64,000 bases of DNA from Myotis daubentonii (GCF_963259705.1 NC_081847.1:70639754-70703753); one strand, 5' to 3'; counted from the stretch's first letter, positions 1 through 40,835 are shown. Notes: a model not told the origin generated them from the sequence alone. A program made the numbers and translations.

Positions 1-225
1 AGTCAAGAGCATGTACCTGGATTGCAGGTTCCATCCCAGTCCCAATCTTTTTCACATTGATGTTTCTCTCTCCCTCCCTCCCTCCCTCCCTCCATCCCTC
101 CCTCCCTCTCAGCTTCTCTCTCTCTCTCTCTCCCCGCTTCTGTCCTCCCATCCTCCCTCCCATCCACTCTCTCTAAAAATCAAAGGAAAAAATATCCTGA
201 AGTGAGGATTAACAACAACAAAAAA
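1..225 (+). mobile_element. Ves SINE (5-prime end outside window)
   Basis: The left edge falls within the SINE. A long (CT)n/(CCTC)n region and the tail TCCTGAAGTGAGGATTAACA identify it. Confidence 0.8.
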
Positions 226-681
226 GAGAGAGAATATTCTCTTTTTTAGGAAATTCACACACACATAATTATCTCCTTTCTTAGAAAATACAGCTTGATG
301 TTTAAGAGTAAGTTGCATATATCGCACACCAACCTCTCCTCATTACTTCTGTCATTTCATGTCTGTTTATCCACCCATCTTTACATATGCACCCAAATAA
401 CTGATAAAAGTTCATCAATAAAAATGACAACTTCTGGGTAGAAATAACAGGTAATTTAAATATGTTTTGTGAAACTATTACAAAAAACCATAAAAACACT
501 TTATTAAGAAAGCACCATATCTAACAATAAAAATTGTATAATTATTACTATGTACTTCTATGATGCTTCATTAATTCCTTTCAGTCACAATACTGGTGGA
601 TTTAGAAATTCAGATCTTTAAACCAGGATGAAACACTAAAGATAGTTTTTTTGCGGTTCAATTCTAAAACATGGCATAAAT

Positions 682-912
682 GCTCTGGCCAGTATGGCTC
701 AGTTGGCTGGGCGTTGTCCCATGCACCGAAAGGTTGCCAGTTTGATTACTGGTCAGGGCACATGCATGGGTTACCAGTTTGATCCCTAGCAGGGAGAGTG
801 CAGAAGGCCACTGTTTCACTCTCACATCGATGTTTCTCCCTCTCCCTCTTTCTCTCTCTCTCTCTCTCTCTTTCTGTCAAAAATCAATTTTAAAAAATCT
901 TTAAAATTAAAT
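682..912 (+). mobile_element. Ves SINE
   Basis: tRNA-like head (CTGGCCAGTATGGCTCAG, GGTTGCCAGTTTGATTAC), CT-rich region and A-rich tail. Confidence 0.85.
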
Positions 913-1837
913 AAATAAAACTTGGCTTAAAAATAAAAGGAATGTGTCTTTTAAGCTAGAGTATAATCATTTGTCTAATTTCTATCACTGTTTACACGAG
1001 AATATGGGGACATCTGCTTTCACATGATGGTCTCATCATAACTTCATGACCACCATGTAAGTAAATAGGAGGAAAGAAAATGTGCACTTATTAGGCACCT
1101 ACCGAGTGCTAGACAATGTACTATTTCACTTAATTCTCAAGTCTTTTGAGGTATATATTGTTATTGCCACCTTACAGGTGAGAAATTTGCCATCGAGGAT
1201 AGAATATCCTTAAACCCTCATCATCAGGTTTTAAGCCTAGTTCACTCCCTCTCATATTGTAAATTCTCTAAAACCAAAATGAAAATTCCTGACCTGTCAG
1301 AACTGCCATTAAATTGAGTGTAGAAAGAGCAGGGGAATGGAATTTTCCCAGTAACCTTATCTTTGAACTTTTCTTTCAGCACTTCTGAGCTAGATGATCA
1401 AATGTGCTGGACAACAGCCTGTCAGTACTGCAAGCGCAAGAGAATCATTCCAAGCTGATTAAAGGCAATGCTGTCCCCAGGGCTTCAGCTGGCTGCTGGG
1501 CTTTGTGTTCCAATGTGAGCGGGGCATTTTTTCAGGTGTATCCCAGGAAATGAAGACGTTCGGTTGAATGATAATACCAGAAACCTGAAGCCATAGGGAG
1601 AGCAGAAAAGTGAAGCTTTGAAAATAGCCATGTCTTGCTGGGATTCTTTTATCTGATGGAGGAAATGCATGAATTCCTATATTAGGACTGGCCCATGTTT
1701 CTTTGTAAGCAGCTTCTGTCGAGCTAAATGGACGATCTGTCTAAGCTCACAGACAAAGGGGTGAATTCATAAGTAACTGTAGGCTATATTTATTTTCCTT
1801 TGAAAAAAATGCTATGTAAAAGCAGAAAGACCCAGAT

Positions 1838-2545
1838 GAATCAACTGATGAATGAATAAATAAAATGTGGTATATCCACACAATGGAATATTATTCAGCA
1901 ATAAAATGAAATGAAATACTGATACATGATACAACATGGATGAACCTCAAAAACATTATGCTAAAATGTTCAGAAAGAAGCCAGACACAAAAGATCACAT
2001 ATTCTATAATTCTATTTTTTGTGAAATGTTCAGAATAAGCAAATCTGTAGAGACAGAAAGAAGGTTAGTGGTTACCTATGGCTATGAGGTTGGGGTGAGT
2101 AGGTGGGATATGAAGTTCCTTTTTGGAGTTATCAAAATGTTCTAAAATTAGATTGTAAACAAAATAGAGTATCTAGACATACAATGGAATATCATTCAGT
2201 CATAAAAAGGAATGATGTACCTTGAAAACATTAAACTTAGTGAAAGAGGCCAGACACAAAGGCCATATTTTGTGTGATTTCATTTATATAAAATGCCCAG
2301 AACAGGCAAAGCCATAGACACAGAAAGCAAATTAATGGTTGCTTGAGGATAGAGGAGGGGTGGGGGGTGACTGCTAACAGGATTGTGGTTTCTTTGGGGG
2401 TGATGAAAATGTCTGGAATTCAACAGTGGTTATGGCTGCACAACCTTGTTAACAATACACTAAAATCCACAGAATTGTAACTTTAAAATGGTGAATTCTA
2501 TGATATGTGAATTACGTCTCAATTTGAAAATAGTAAAAATTTTAA
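1838..2545 (+). mobile_element. LINE-1 3-prime remnants (two overlapping pieces)
   Basis: Two copies of the LINE-1 motif block CACAATGGAATATTATTCAGC / ACAATGGAATATCATTCAG, each followed by CCAGACACAAA, lying in tandem (about 1838-2155 and 2160-2545). Confidence 0.65.
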
Positions 2546-3170
2546 CACTAGATTATGGTATTGGTTGCACAACGCTTTAAATACACTGAAAACTACTGAA
2601 TTGCATGTTTTATTTTATTTCATTTTTGCATTTCAATAACTTTACTGTAATGTATATCCCCTAATACCAAAACATAATGGTAGTTGGTTAGGTTACCTCT
2701 GCCAACTCAAAAATAACATGGATGTAATCAAAATATTGAAATGTATCAGGCCTTTTGGGAAAAACTGAAAAGTTATCTATAAAATATTGTTTACAAAAGT
2801 ATAAGATAAACTGTGGTTCTTTAGTTTATTTTCCAGTGCATATTTATCCATAGAATGATGTCAAAATTGGGTACAGTCATCCTGGATGGACTCAGGCTAC
2901 ACACTGTACTGAGTAACCATTTATAACACTTTTAATATTGCAGATCTCCTTATACTCACTGACTTAATAGAAAGTCCTGAATGCTACATCAGCAACCTCA
3001 TGATTGTGAAGATGTGTATTTATTTAAGATCTTCTGTTGGCAGAGTAGGAGAAATTAGTGAAAGTATATTCTCTTCATTTTAAACAAAATTCTAAATTAA
3101 AGGCAATGGCATAAACAGTCCCTGAATTGCACACTTTAAATAAGTATATAGTATGCAAATTATATATCAA

Positions 3171-3598
3171 CTAGAGGCCCGGCACACGAAATTGGTGCAC
3201 TCTGGGGGGGGCGGGGGGGTCCCTCAGCCCAGATTGCAAGAGGGCATAGGCCAGGCCAAGGGACCCCAATGGTGCACAATCAGGGCCAGGGAGGGCCGCA
3301 GGAGGTTGGCCAGCTGGGGAGGGACCGTGGGAGGGTTCCAGGGCATATTTGGCCCGTCTCACTCAGTCCCGATTGGCCGGACCCCAGCAGCAAGCTAACC
3401 TACCGGTTGGAGCATCTGCCCCCTGGTGGTCTGTGCACGTCATAGTGACTTGTCAACCAGTCGACTGTCTGCCCCCTGGTGGTCAATGCACATCACAGCG
3501 AGCAGTTGAGTGGCCTTAGCATATCATTAGCATATTACACTTTGACTGGTTAAATGGCCGACCGGACACTTAGCATATTAGGCTTTTATTATATAGGA
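3171..3598 (-). mobile_element. HeliBat-type non-autonomous Helitron
   Basis: On the minus strand it begins TCCTATATAATAAAAG and ends ...GGGCCTCTAG, inserted between A and T as expected for Helitrons (A|TC...CTAG|T). A degenerate terminal hairpin (CACGAAATTGGTG on the plus strand) precedes the end. The internal G run is near 3201-3218. No coding capacity. Confidence 0.85.
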
Positions 3599-4923
3599 TA
3601 GGATGACTCAATTGATATATAGTAGAAGACCTCTTTCCTCTACTACCACTTTTATTTCTGGATTCATCTGAACACAATGCCAAGGTCATCATAACTGGGA
3701 GGGAGCTTGGCCAAAGTCTGAAGCCCATCTTTTCCTTTGGAACAACCATCTGCTAGACATTAAACTTTATGCCCTTCCATTTTGAACATTCATTTTTAAG
3801 ACTGTCACTAAGAAAACCACAATGGTCAACCTACTCTCTCCTTAATTTCTACAGTAATAACTCTTTTTCTATCTTAATAGTAGTTAAATCTGTTTTAAAC
3901 TAGAAAACTGGACAGAGGCCACATTTTCTCCTCAGTTTCACACATGAATATTTGCAAGAAAAAAAACTTGAGTAATCCCTCAAAACTTTTTTTCTTTCTT
4001 GGAATAATATGCCTTATAATAAGGTCACTTGTTTTGTTTTTCATCTAACATTTATTATATGTGTGTGGTTTTTGGTTTTGGTTTTGTTACTGGGAACCTA
4101 CATGTATTAACTCATTTAATTATACAAGTTATTCTTCAAGTTTCTGTGTGTGGCCATAAATGTTCCTTTGAATGTTCTTTGAAACCACTAAGAATTACTG
4201 GAATCACAAGTTATAAAATTATCTGGAGCCCAACTGAAATAACTCTTCCAGTTAACCAGCTTTGGGAAGTGCCCTTCTGTAATCTGACTTAACTTCTGGA
4301 TAATGGTGCTATTATGGTTAAGTCTGGTAAGCTGTCATATATGTATTCAGAGATCTAAATCCAAATTTCAAACAGTCACTAACTAAAGGGATAGAGGCAG
4401 CACATCTGAAAACATACAAAAGGCTTACAGGTGAGAATAATCCATATCATTGTTATTTTAACAATTTCCTAGTTGGTCTTGCCTTTTCTGGTCTTTTCAA
4501 GTTCCAAATCATCCAACTCTTCTAAAAAAAAACCAACGACTTTGTTATAACACTTCTCTTTTTCTTTTTTTAATATCACTTTTCTAATCAAAATGTCCTT
4601 ATACTACACTATTACTAACAGAATCAAGTTTGAACTCCTTACCGTGGCATTCAATGTTCTCCAATATCCAGCCAACATCCACTTCAGCCCCACAAAATAT
4701 TCAATTTTTTTCCTACCTTTCTGATATTGCGCCTGCCTGGAATATCCTCCCTTAACCTTTCTGTATATCCAAGTCTTTACTTTCCTTCTTACAACTCCTT
4801 TAACACTTTGCTATTCTACCTACCCAGCACTTGGCCCAAGATTATATTACCTTCATATGTAGGGTCCTCCAGCCTTAACTAAGATGTATCATCATCAAAG
4901 AGCACTATTTGAAACATCTAGAT

Positions 4924-5234
4924 CAGTGGTTCTCAACCTGTGGGTCACGACCCCTTTGGGGGTCAAACAACCCTTTCACAGGGGTCACCTAAGACCATCG
5001 GAAAACACATATATAATTACATATTGTTTTTGTGATTAATCACAATGCTTTAATTATGTTCAATTTGTAACAATGAAAATACATCCTGCATATCAGATAT
5101 TTACATTATGATTCATAACAGTAGCAAAATTACAGTTATGAAGTAGCAACGAAAATAATTTTATGGTTGGGGGTCACCACAACATGAGGAACTGTATAAA
5201 AGGGTCTCGGCATTAGGAAGGTTGAGAACCACTG
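4924..5234. mobile_element. hAT miniature element, family A (311 bp)
   Basis: Inverted ends CAGTGGTTCTCAACCT / AGGTTGAGAACCACTG, flanked by the perfect 8-bp duplication ATCTAGAT (4916-4923 and 5235-5242). No transposase. Confidence 0.92.
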
Positions 5235-5630
5235 ATCTAGATGGTACTTCATCCCCACAAGGAATTAGAACAGGTATAGTACAGTAGGCTCTCCATAAAT
5301 ATTAGATAATGGTTATAACAACTGCCATCTTCCCCTTGTACCTATAAATTCCTCATCAGCAGTAAAAGTCTCATTTGGTATTTGTACAGTATACAGTAAT
5401 GACACACAGTGACTACCTAATAAACACTTCTTGCTTGGTATTAAGTAATTATTTTTAACAAATACTGATTTCAAGTGATATTTTTTAGAACATAAACACT
5501 TAAGAGAATCATCTACTTTCTGTTTATAAATTAATTTAAATTTATCAAAATGCATCTCCATTTTCCAGCTCAATAAGGAGTAAGCAGGTCAAAAGAGCTT
5601 AGAGCAACAAAGAAATATATTCCCCTAACT

Positions 5631-5782
5631 CAGTGGTTGGCAAACTGTGGCTCGCAAGCCACATGCGGCTCTTTGGCCCCTTGAGTGTGGCCACGAAGTT
5701 TCAATCGCACTGTGCATGCACGCCTGCACATGGCATTTTGTGGAAGAGCCACACTCAAGGGGCCGCAGTTTGCCGACCACTG
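5631..5782. mobile_element. hAT miniature element, family B (152 bp)
   Basis: Ends CAGTGGTTGGCAAACT / AGTTTGCCGACCACTG, with the target duplication CCCTAACT at 5623-5630 and 5783-5790. The interior is itself a near palindrome (GAGTGTGGC and GCCACACTC). Confidence 0.9.
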
Positions 5783-6769
5783 CCCTAACTGAATGAAATT
5801 GATTTATCTGCCTCTTAGGCATAAGAGTCAAAGTATATTTTTTGGCACTCATTTTCCTTTGCTCTTCATTACTATCACACTACTGCCCTCTCTTGGTTCG
5901 CCTTTCACCAACTGAACTACTATGATGGAACACCTTATCGTCCCCCAAATATAGGTCTTAAGCTTTTCGCCCATGTTACCCTGAAATCTGGTACTTTCAT
6001 ATCCTAACATGTGGTCTGGCAGGGTGTTTTGAATGAATTTTCAGGCACCAAGAGTCTGTGCTTTTTGGCTCATTCCAAAAGAATCAAGCATGTGAATGGT
6101 TTCCAAAGATAAAAAGTGGGCCCAACATCTGGACACAATTAGGAAAACTGCACAAACAATTAGGATCTAGTCACTCTGGCACAATGACCCTGAGTTATTT
6201 GTGCAACTGTGAGAAAAGCCTAAGGACCAAGATGTCTGCTCTCCTATTGTAACGCTCACCCAGGAGGGAGCTAATGTCCAGTGAACCACAGTGACTATCT
6301 TTCAGGAATGAAAAAAATTCCAGTCAGTAATACATTCCACAGTATTAAGATAAGAGTTTGAAACTCTACAAAGGAAGGTTCTTGTGGATCCAAAGTCTAG
6401 CCTTCTTTAAAATCTACCATCTTGTATTTTGAGCAATTTAACAGATCCTCAGAACACCTATCATCTTACTTACAAGAAATTACACACACACACACATAAA
6501 ATCTCTTTCCCTCTCCCTTCTCAGCACATTTTTTAAAACATTACTGAAACTGACAAGTGACCTTCCTTTAGATCAAACATTTTCATGCCAGAGTTCAGAC
6601 ACAGAGGTAGCATTTACAAAACATCAATGATACCAAGAGTGAAACTAAAAGCCTAACTAGCAAGAAGAAAGGAATCAGGATACTGAAAAGTAGCACTGGT
6701 TCAAGGAAAATCTGGGTCCAATAAAAACACCACTGTCAAACATGAAAAGACTCATATAATTAATAAAGT

Positions 6770-6940
6770 ACCGACCATTTTTAAGCATTTACATGCTAAA
6801 TATGTTACATATATTATCTTGTATCATCTTCACAACCCTACAAAGTAGGAACTCTTATGCCCCACTTTTTCAGACTAGGAAACTGAGGCTCAAGAAAGGG
6901 AAATAACTTGCCCAAGCTGACCTAGTCCATCCGGCTCTGG
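6770..6940 (-). repeat. MIR remnant
   Basis: GGAAACTGAGGCTCAAGAAAGGG and AACTTGCCCAAG core motifs. Similar MIR cores lie near 1083-1200, 8795-8910, 28440-28570, 32100-32350, 42040-42200 and 51090-51290. Confidence 0.65.
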
Positions 6941-9896
6941 GCCAAGTTTCAAACTAAATTTCTAATTCCACAAATTACTGTCCTTTCCACTACTCCTTTG
7001 TCTTTCTCTTGCTCTTACTCAGAGATATGATTCTAACAAAACTAAATGTTTTAAGCTAAGCTTCGGTAGGTACAACTACACTATTGCTATCTGAAACTCC
7101 CCTATGATGCTGACTGTGAGTGGCAAGGATACATGAACACTTAATATTCTGATGATAGTTTTAAACATCCTGGGGGTCAGAAATTGGACAGTAAGCCTAT
7201 TGTGGTAAAAGAAGTGTTAAAATACCTGTAGTCCTTTATGTTCTATTTTTCATCCTTGCAAAATGCTATCATCTGAGTCCGAGAGAAAGAGACAGATAAC
7301 ACACAAGGGAGGCAATGTTATAACAATCCCCTTCAAACAACTGCAGGTGGAAAGAAAATAGGCTATGAGTCAAGAATTTCCATTTTATGCAGCTCCAAAA
7401 TTAGTATCTGATGGATGGTGGTGAAATAAAATCACTTGAACAAGAGCCTGGAGTTTGGTTTTAACATGAGGAAACTCAGAGCAACAATAGGAGTCTTCAT
7501 GGGACTTAGGACTTTCTGAGAACTATCAATACAGAATGTTTTTACCACATAATATCATCACAGTAACTTGCCTAAAACATGCTTCTGAGCTATCCTAACT
7601 TAATATGCCACTATGCTTTAAAATTCTATTTCAAAGAGATTAATGTGGCAATTGCTCTAGAATAAAAAATTAATATCTAACATAAAGAACTATGGCAAAT
7701 CAGTAAAAAAAAAAAAAAAAAAAAAGGCTATTCTCAAAGAACTCATTAGATTCTTGTGTAGGCAACACAGAAGTAAATTAGATGAAAACCAAAGAGGCTA
7801 GGCAACAAAAGCTGTAAGTTGTCATTATTAATATTTATTTTGCACAAGAATTTGAAAGTTTATTTTTAAAATGTATTCAATTACTTGGTTAGGGCCGTTT
7901 TAGCTGATAATATTTCAAAACTATATGCATGGTAACCTGATACATATAGAGGACATCAATTCTGGTTAAGAATTCTGAGAAATCTGGGAAGAGAGAAGAA
8001 AAGTTTAAACTATTTTGACAGATTTAGGCTGGTTTCAGTCTTATTTGAACTTTGCCATGTATGAGGGAGGTATCCAAACTCCTACCTAAATAAAAGACAT
8101 TGCCCTAGCGTTGCTGTGGTTATTTAAAATAAATAATGGTGCTAATCTTGAAGAAAGCTTACCGTAGAAAGGAGACATGTGAACACAAATGGGAACACGT
8201 TATAAACTCATAACCTATTACAGAGCTCCCTCTGATGGTCAAAGGAAGTACCAGAATCCCAACACTCACAGAACCTCTCATGTCACTTCAGGAATATGTC
8301 CCTCGGTTCTTAGGGACAAATTTCTTCTATACCCTTATGAAAAAACCCAGTTACATAAACAAATAGCAGAAGCCTCCCAAAATCCCCAAACTGATATTTT
8401 ATCCAGACATGTGTTTTCAAAAGTAGTGTGGGCCATGGTTTACCAGTATGGTTATTACAGGTGCTCTGGAGGTATCTTATAAAGCAATCAAATCTCACCT
8501 CACTCTAATTTCCTCCTTCCAACTGCATTCTGATTCTTTACTATAGACTCAGATCTCTACAACCAAATATACTCCCTCATGTAACAATATCATTAACCTA
8601 TCAACAGAGGCAGACCCCCTTTGAAAATCATCCACCTTTTGCTTCTGGAAATCCTGGGGAAACATGTAGAGTAGCCTGTTATTCAAATACCCAGCAAGGA
8701 GAGGTATGTTCATGTAGGCTGAGGCTTCCCAACATAGGACCTATAACATGAGTCTTCGGCCTGCCCCTCAGCAGCTTAAGGGGCTCTGCTGAGAAGAAGT
8801 ATAATATAATGATTAAGAGTATGAATTTTGAAATCAAACACATCTGGCATCAAGTCTTGGCTCTTCTATTACTCACTATGTAATCATGAGCAAGTAACTT
8901 AACCACTCTGCAATTTAGTTTCTGTTACCACAAAATCAGGGGTGGTGATGGTGGGGATGCTAGATGGCTATATTTACCACACAGCATGGTTGTAATGATG
9001 AAAATAAATGTGAAATGCTTATAAAGAATTAAGCACAGAGCCTGATATATATCACATGCCAAGGTATTACAGATTATTATTAAGTTATAATGTCTATCCT
9101 CCTGAGGATAATAAATAATTTATGTATAATGATTCTTTCTAAAAATAAATATTTCTGGAATCCAGAAGCCAGCAACAGTCTGACCATGAATTTTGGTGAG
9201 TTGTATATTACGGGTCTAATGCCCATTAATGTTAGAGTAGGCTTCCAAAACAAATCAGGAGTTTAGTAGAAAGAAGCATACACTCTGGAGTTCTTTCAGT
9301 TCCCAGCTCTACCACTTCCTGCCATGTGACCATGAGCAAATAACCTCCCTGAACCTGTTCCCTTATAGAGAAACTACAGAAATACTGCTGTAGACAGGTC
9401 AAGATGACTGAAAGAGCTGAAGCGTGAGAGGCCTACCTCCTGCTCCAAACACATAGAAATTCAAGATTTAAAAACAACAACAACAAAAAAAACACAGTAA
9501 TGTTTAAACCCAAGACAGGAAAGTCTGCAGATGGCACAAGCAAGGTGGCCCATTGGTAAAGCCAAACCAACTAGTTTGAATACTGATGTGAGAATAAGAA
9601 TTGGGATAAAGACAGGAGCCAAAACACATCGAGGTAGAACTCAATTCCCAGCATAAAAGTAGGAGCCAAGACTCAAGGACATGGCTTAGGAATGGCTTAG
9701 GGATGGAAAGAGTCAACTTCTAGAAATATAATTCCTGGGCTGTACCACAAGCATACTGCAGAAATGAGAAATAATCTAAAGACTGCTCTGGAGAGAACTA
9801 CCCCTAAGGGCCCCAACAAGGATGCCTACCTATTAGCCATGAGTGATATGATTTTTATAAACATGTGGACTATTAGAGCTATAAAAGACAAGGAAA

Positions 9897-10039
9897 GCCC
9901 TGACCGGTTTGGCTCAGTGGATAGAGTGTCGGCCTGCAGACTGAAGGGTCCGGGTTCGGTTCTGGTCAAGGGCATGTACCTTGGTTGTGGGCACATCCCC
10001 AATTGGGGATCAATGTTTCTCTCTCATCGATGTTCCTAA
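9897..10039 (+). mobile_element. Ves SINE head, 3-prime half missing
   Basis: Head GCCCTGACCGGTTTGGCTCA through TCTCATCGATGTTCCTAAC, then directly followed by a LINE-1 tail at 10040 instead of its own A-rich tail. Confidence 0.85.
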
Positions 10040-10140
10040 CACACAATACAATCTACAATAGGTATTATAGAAGTGCACACCTAAAACCTATATAATTTTA
10101 TTACCAATGTCACCCCAATAAGTTCAATAAAAATTTTAAA
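10040..10140 (+). mobile_element. LINE-1 3-prime end
   Basis: Matches the LINE-1 end seen at about 15935-16030 (ACACCTAAAACCTATATAAT, AATGTCACCCCAATAAG) and is joined directly to a SINE head. Confidence 0.65.
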
Positions 10141-11351
10141 ATGAATAAAATAATAATAATAAAATTAAAATGTTACTGATTAGGGCACTGAAGTTCATAC
10201 AAGGAAAGTGAATTATCCAACATAACACAGATAGTATCTGGGTCAGGCTTAGTCAAAAAGACTCATTTAAATGTTTAAAAATCAGTTCTGAAGGTATGAT
10301 ATGATGCTTGAGATTTGCTTTAAGTTAATTCAGCTTGTTATTTTCCTTGGGAGAGGGAGCCTAAAATATGATGGACAATGAGTTAATCATTTTTGAAACG
10401 GGGCAATAGGTCCATTGGAGTCATGATATTATTCTGTGTAATTGTGCATGTTTTCAATTTTCCATAATGAAAGTTTAAATAACTCCTAAAATAGTAAGAG
10501 GCAAAGATCTCAAAATAAGTGGTAAATCTGTCAAACTTGTGACTCAAAAACTGTATTATAAGGCCTGCAGCAGATTGTTTGTGAACTAAGTATATTTAAT
10601 ATCACTCAGCTGTGACTGTTGAGGTTTTAATGTTTTTTTCATCATGACTATAATAAAGATGCATTTTCTCATTAGGCATGCTAAAACTATCCAAGCTCAG
10701 AAACTGCACAACAACCCATTGAATTAATTAGCACTTGAAATATGAAAATTACATTTGGAACAAAATTAATTCTTTACATTAAAAAAGGCAGATTTTCCAT
10801 AACCCGTGCATGCACAACACATGTTAATGGGTCAGCCTGGATATATTACACAGTGATTATAATCATGTGCATAATTAAAGCCCTTCAAACAAGAAGAAGA
10901 TATGGCACTCAGAGTCAAAGAAAAGAACTAGAGTGTCAGCAGCTTATTACTGCAAAACAAACCTTCCTAACAAGTCACATGGCTACTTAGAAAAAAGAAA
11001 AAACTAAATTTAGTTCATAGCATTCACTTGACAATTTATGTAACGCCACACACAACATATCTAGAGTGCTTCAACCTTGAGTTTAGGGGATAAAACATTC
11101 CCTAAAACACAATGGCAGGGAGTGACAAATGTCACTCTATAAATATCCATTTTAAGGCCATAAAAAGCAGTGAGAGGAGGAAGAAGGGAGGATAAGGATT
11201 CTTAAGGCAATCATAGTTCAAAGTCCTAATTTAGAGGACACCATGATATCAGAAGTATTTTTGATGGTTTTTTATTTTTCTGATAAATGCTAGAAAAAAT
11301 TTTGGAAGAAAAATTTAAAGACCTATAATCCTATTACCAATCATAGCTACT

Positions 11352-11510
11352 TTAAAAATATATATGTTTTTATTGATTTCAGAGAGAGGAAGGGAAAGGG
11401 AGAGACAGATAGGAACATCAATTATGAGAGAGAATCAATTGGCTGCCTCCTACACACTCCCTACTGGGGATCAAACCGTGACTTAACGCTCAAACACTGA
11501 GCAACAGTAC
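11352..11510 (-). mobile_element. Ves SINE, truncated
   Basis: Reverse complement of a Ves SINE. Flanked by near-repeats TACTTTAAAAATA / TACTTTTAATATT. Confidence 0.75.
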
Positions 11511-11653
11511 TTTTAATATTTGGTTTATTTCTCTCCAGCTTTTTTATTCAGTCAAGGTTTTTTTCAGTCATTTTTCTATGCACATATTAACATGTTAATT
11601 TATTTTTTTTTACTCTGGTAAAACTGGGTCATGCTAAAATTTTGTTACCTTCT

Positions 11654-11867
11654 TTTTCCTTTTTAAATATATTTTTATTGATTTCAGAGAGAAAGAGGGA
11701 GGGATAGAAACAGCAATGATGAGAGAGAATCATTGATCAGCTGCCTCCAGCAAGCCCTCTTACTGGGGAGTGAGCCTAAAACCTGGCATGTGACCTGACA
11801 GGGAACTGAACCATGACCTCCTGGTTCATAGGTCAATACTCAACCACTGAGCAACACTGTCTGGGCG
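11654..11867 (-). mobile_element. Ves SINE
   Basis: TTTTTATTGATTTCAGAGAG tail side to ...CACTGTCTGGGC head side, reverse complement of the consensus. Confidence 0.85.
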
Positions 11868-12316
11868 ATTCCTTCTAAATATTTCCTCCAAAACAGGATT
11901 TTTAATACTTTTGTATGGTGTAGTATTCCATCCTATGGTTGTATCATAGTTTATTTGACTAACCATTTTCTACTAAACATTTAAATTAATCCAGCCTTTT
12001 TTTTTTTTTTTTACAACTTTAAGTAACATATTTGAAAAAGTTCTTGAATATAATTTGCTTATATCTTCAATTATTTTCTTGGACCAGAGTCCTAGAAGTG
12101 AAATTTACTGAGTCAAAGGTTTGAACTTTTCAAATTCTTGATACATACTACATTCCAGAAAAGTTATATGAGTTACATATCCACTAATAGTCTTACTACT
12201 CTTTCCTATCTGTGTGGTTCTGGTCAGAGGTCAAACACAGATGATGAGCAAGCCGTGGCCCCAAAACAAAACAAACACACAAACAAAAAACCTTTTCCCT
12301 TCAAAAACAAAGGGTT

Positions 12317-12528
12317 GCCCGGCCAGCATGGCTCAGTGGTTGAGCGTCACCTGGAGGTCACGATTCGATTCCCAGTCAGGGCACATGCCCAGCTGCAGAC
12401 TTGATCCCCAGTGGGGGGCATGTAAGAGGCAGCCAATCAATGATTCTCTCTCACCATTTATGTTTCTATCTCTCTATCCCTCTCCCTTCCTCTCTGAAAT
12501 AAAAAAAGAAAGAAAGAAAGAAAACCCA
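12317..12528 (+). mobile_element. Ves SINE
   Basis: GCCCGGCCAGCATGGCTCAG head, TCCCTCTCCCTTCCTCTCTG and a GAAA-rich tail. Confidence 0.85.
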
Positions 12529-13021
12529 AAGGGGTTGGTTATAAATACAAATACCTGAAAGGTGAAACATAGAGAGAAATCCCTAAGAACCACACAGCCC
12601 TGCAACTGTCTCAGCCACAATAGACCAGCTGCAGTTCCCCTGAACTCACTAGCCTTTCTCTTGCCTCCTCGAATTTGTGAGCATTGTTCCCTTTGCTGGA
12701 CCATCTCCAACCCACACTACTCACTTGCCAACCAGCTTGCCTTTTTCCTCCAGGAATTCTTCAGTAATCCGCAGTCTATACTAAATATTCTTCCACTCTG
12801 CTTCGACAACACCCTATATTACCTCTATTTTAGAACTCATTTCATGGACTGAAGTATAATTAACGGTCTGTCCCCCACACTAGACAATGAGTTCCTTCAG
12901 GGCAGGGTCTGTTTCTTCATTTCCTGTTGCATTTTTAGAATCTACAAAGTACCTGGGATACGATAGGCACTGGAGAAAAATTTATTAAATGAATTAATCA
13001 ATCACAAACAGAAGGTCTAGG

Positions 13022-13250
13022 GGAGGGGTTAGAGAACTTTTTCGGTCTGTAAAGAGCCGGACAGCAAAAATTGCAGGATTTGGGAGCCCCGTGGTCTTAG
13101 TCACCAACACTCAACTCTGCTTCTATAGCACAAAAGCAGTCATAGACACTATGTAAGTGAATGGACATGGCTATGTTCCAATAAAACTTTATCAAAACCA
13201 GGTGGCATGCCACATTTTGGATGTGGACCATAGTTTGCTAATCCCTGATT
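13022..13250. mobile_element. Old eutherian hAT-Charlie-like element
   Basis: Recognised by AACTTTTTCGGTCTGTAAAG, CAACTCTGCTTCTATAGC and CCAATAAAACTTTAT with ends close to inverted repeats. Much more diverged than the bat hAT copies here. Confidence 0.65.
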
Positions 13251-13960
13251 TAGAGGAATAAAAAAAAAAAGATGACGAAGAAAAGATGAAGAGACTTACT
13301 GCTTTAAACCTATGCAAAGTTTAGGCTAAATTGTACTTATATAACTAAATTACTAGCATTTTATACTCTCAAATTCCTCTCTTCTGTGACTTGGTCTGTA
13401 ATGCAGAGTAAGGAGAAAGGAAATAAGTAAAGAAGGTAGGAGAGGATGGCATTCTGATGGGAGCTGAGCTCAGGTGTCAAGCCTCAGGCAAAAAAGGATC
13501 AGAGGGATAAAAAGTAGAGATGGGCTTAAACTCAAAGGGATTTGATAGGACTTTTAAGTGTGTACAGTCATTCTGAATAGATTGGCTGAGTATTGGTAAA
13601 CCTGGGTTAGACACACAAAGTATTATGAGATAAGATATATACAGTCAACAGCTCAGAATTTCAACAGCTCAGAATTACGCATCAGATCAATGCATGTGCT
13701 TGCCTCCACAGATTCAGGAAAAGGAGGGAAATGACATCATTCAATGAGAGAATGGCCATTAATGCTTTCTTGCCTCTGACTCACATGCCAGCTTTCCCCT
13801 TCCCCAAACCCGTGCCCTCACCACAACCCCCATGTTTCTACTCCTTTGGTTGCAGCAATATGAGGCCTCAAGACTGAGCCTGAGTGGACCACGTGAACCT
13901 GTCTTCTCTGGAATGTATAAGGTCTGCCCGAGAAGTTACTGTATTTGATCAGAGCCTTAC

Positions 13961-40835
<26,875 letters not shown>

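Larger units (their letters stand above)
1..13960 (-). other. STK4: STK4 intron 9 (incomplete)
   Basis: No STK4 exon 10 sequence (PSFLEYFEQ or the SARAH helices) could be found by eye here, so the whole 14 kb reads as intron. It holds Ves SINEs (1-225, 682-912, 9897-10039, 11352-11510, 11654-11867, 12317-12528), LINE-1 pieces (1838-2545, 10040-10140), a Helitron (3171-3598), hAT elements (4924-5234, 5631-5782), MIR remnants (near 1083, 6770, 8795) and a Charlie-like element (13022-13250). The rest shows no feature. Confidence 0.8.

Noticed and set aside
1..13960. STK4 exon 10 within the window
   Set aside because: Looked for sequence coding PSFLEYFEQ and the SARAH helices on the minus strand and found none. 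The last exons are taken to lie beyond position 1.
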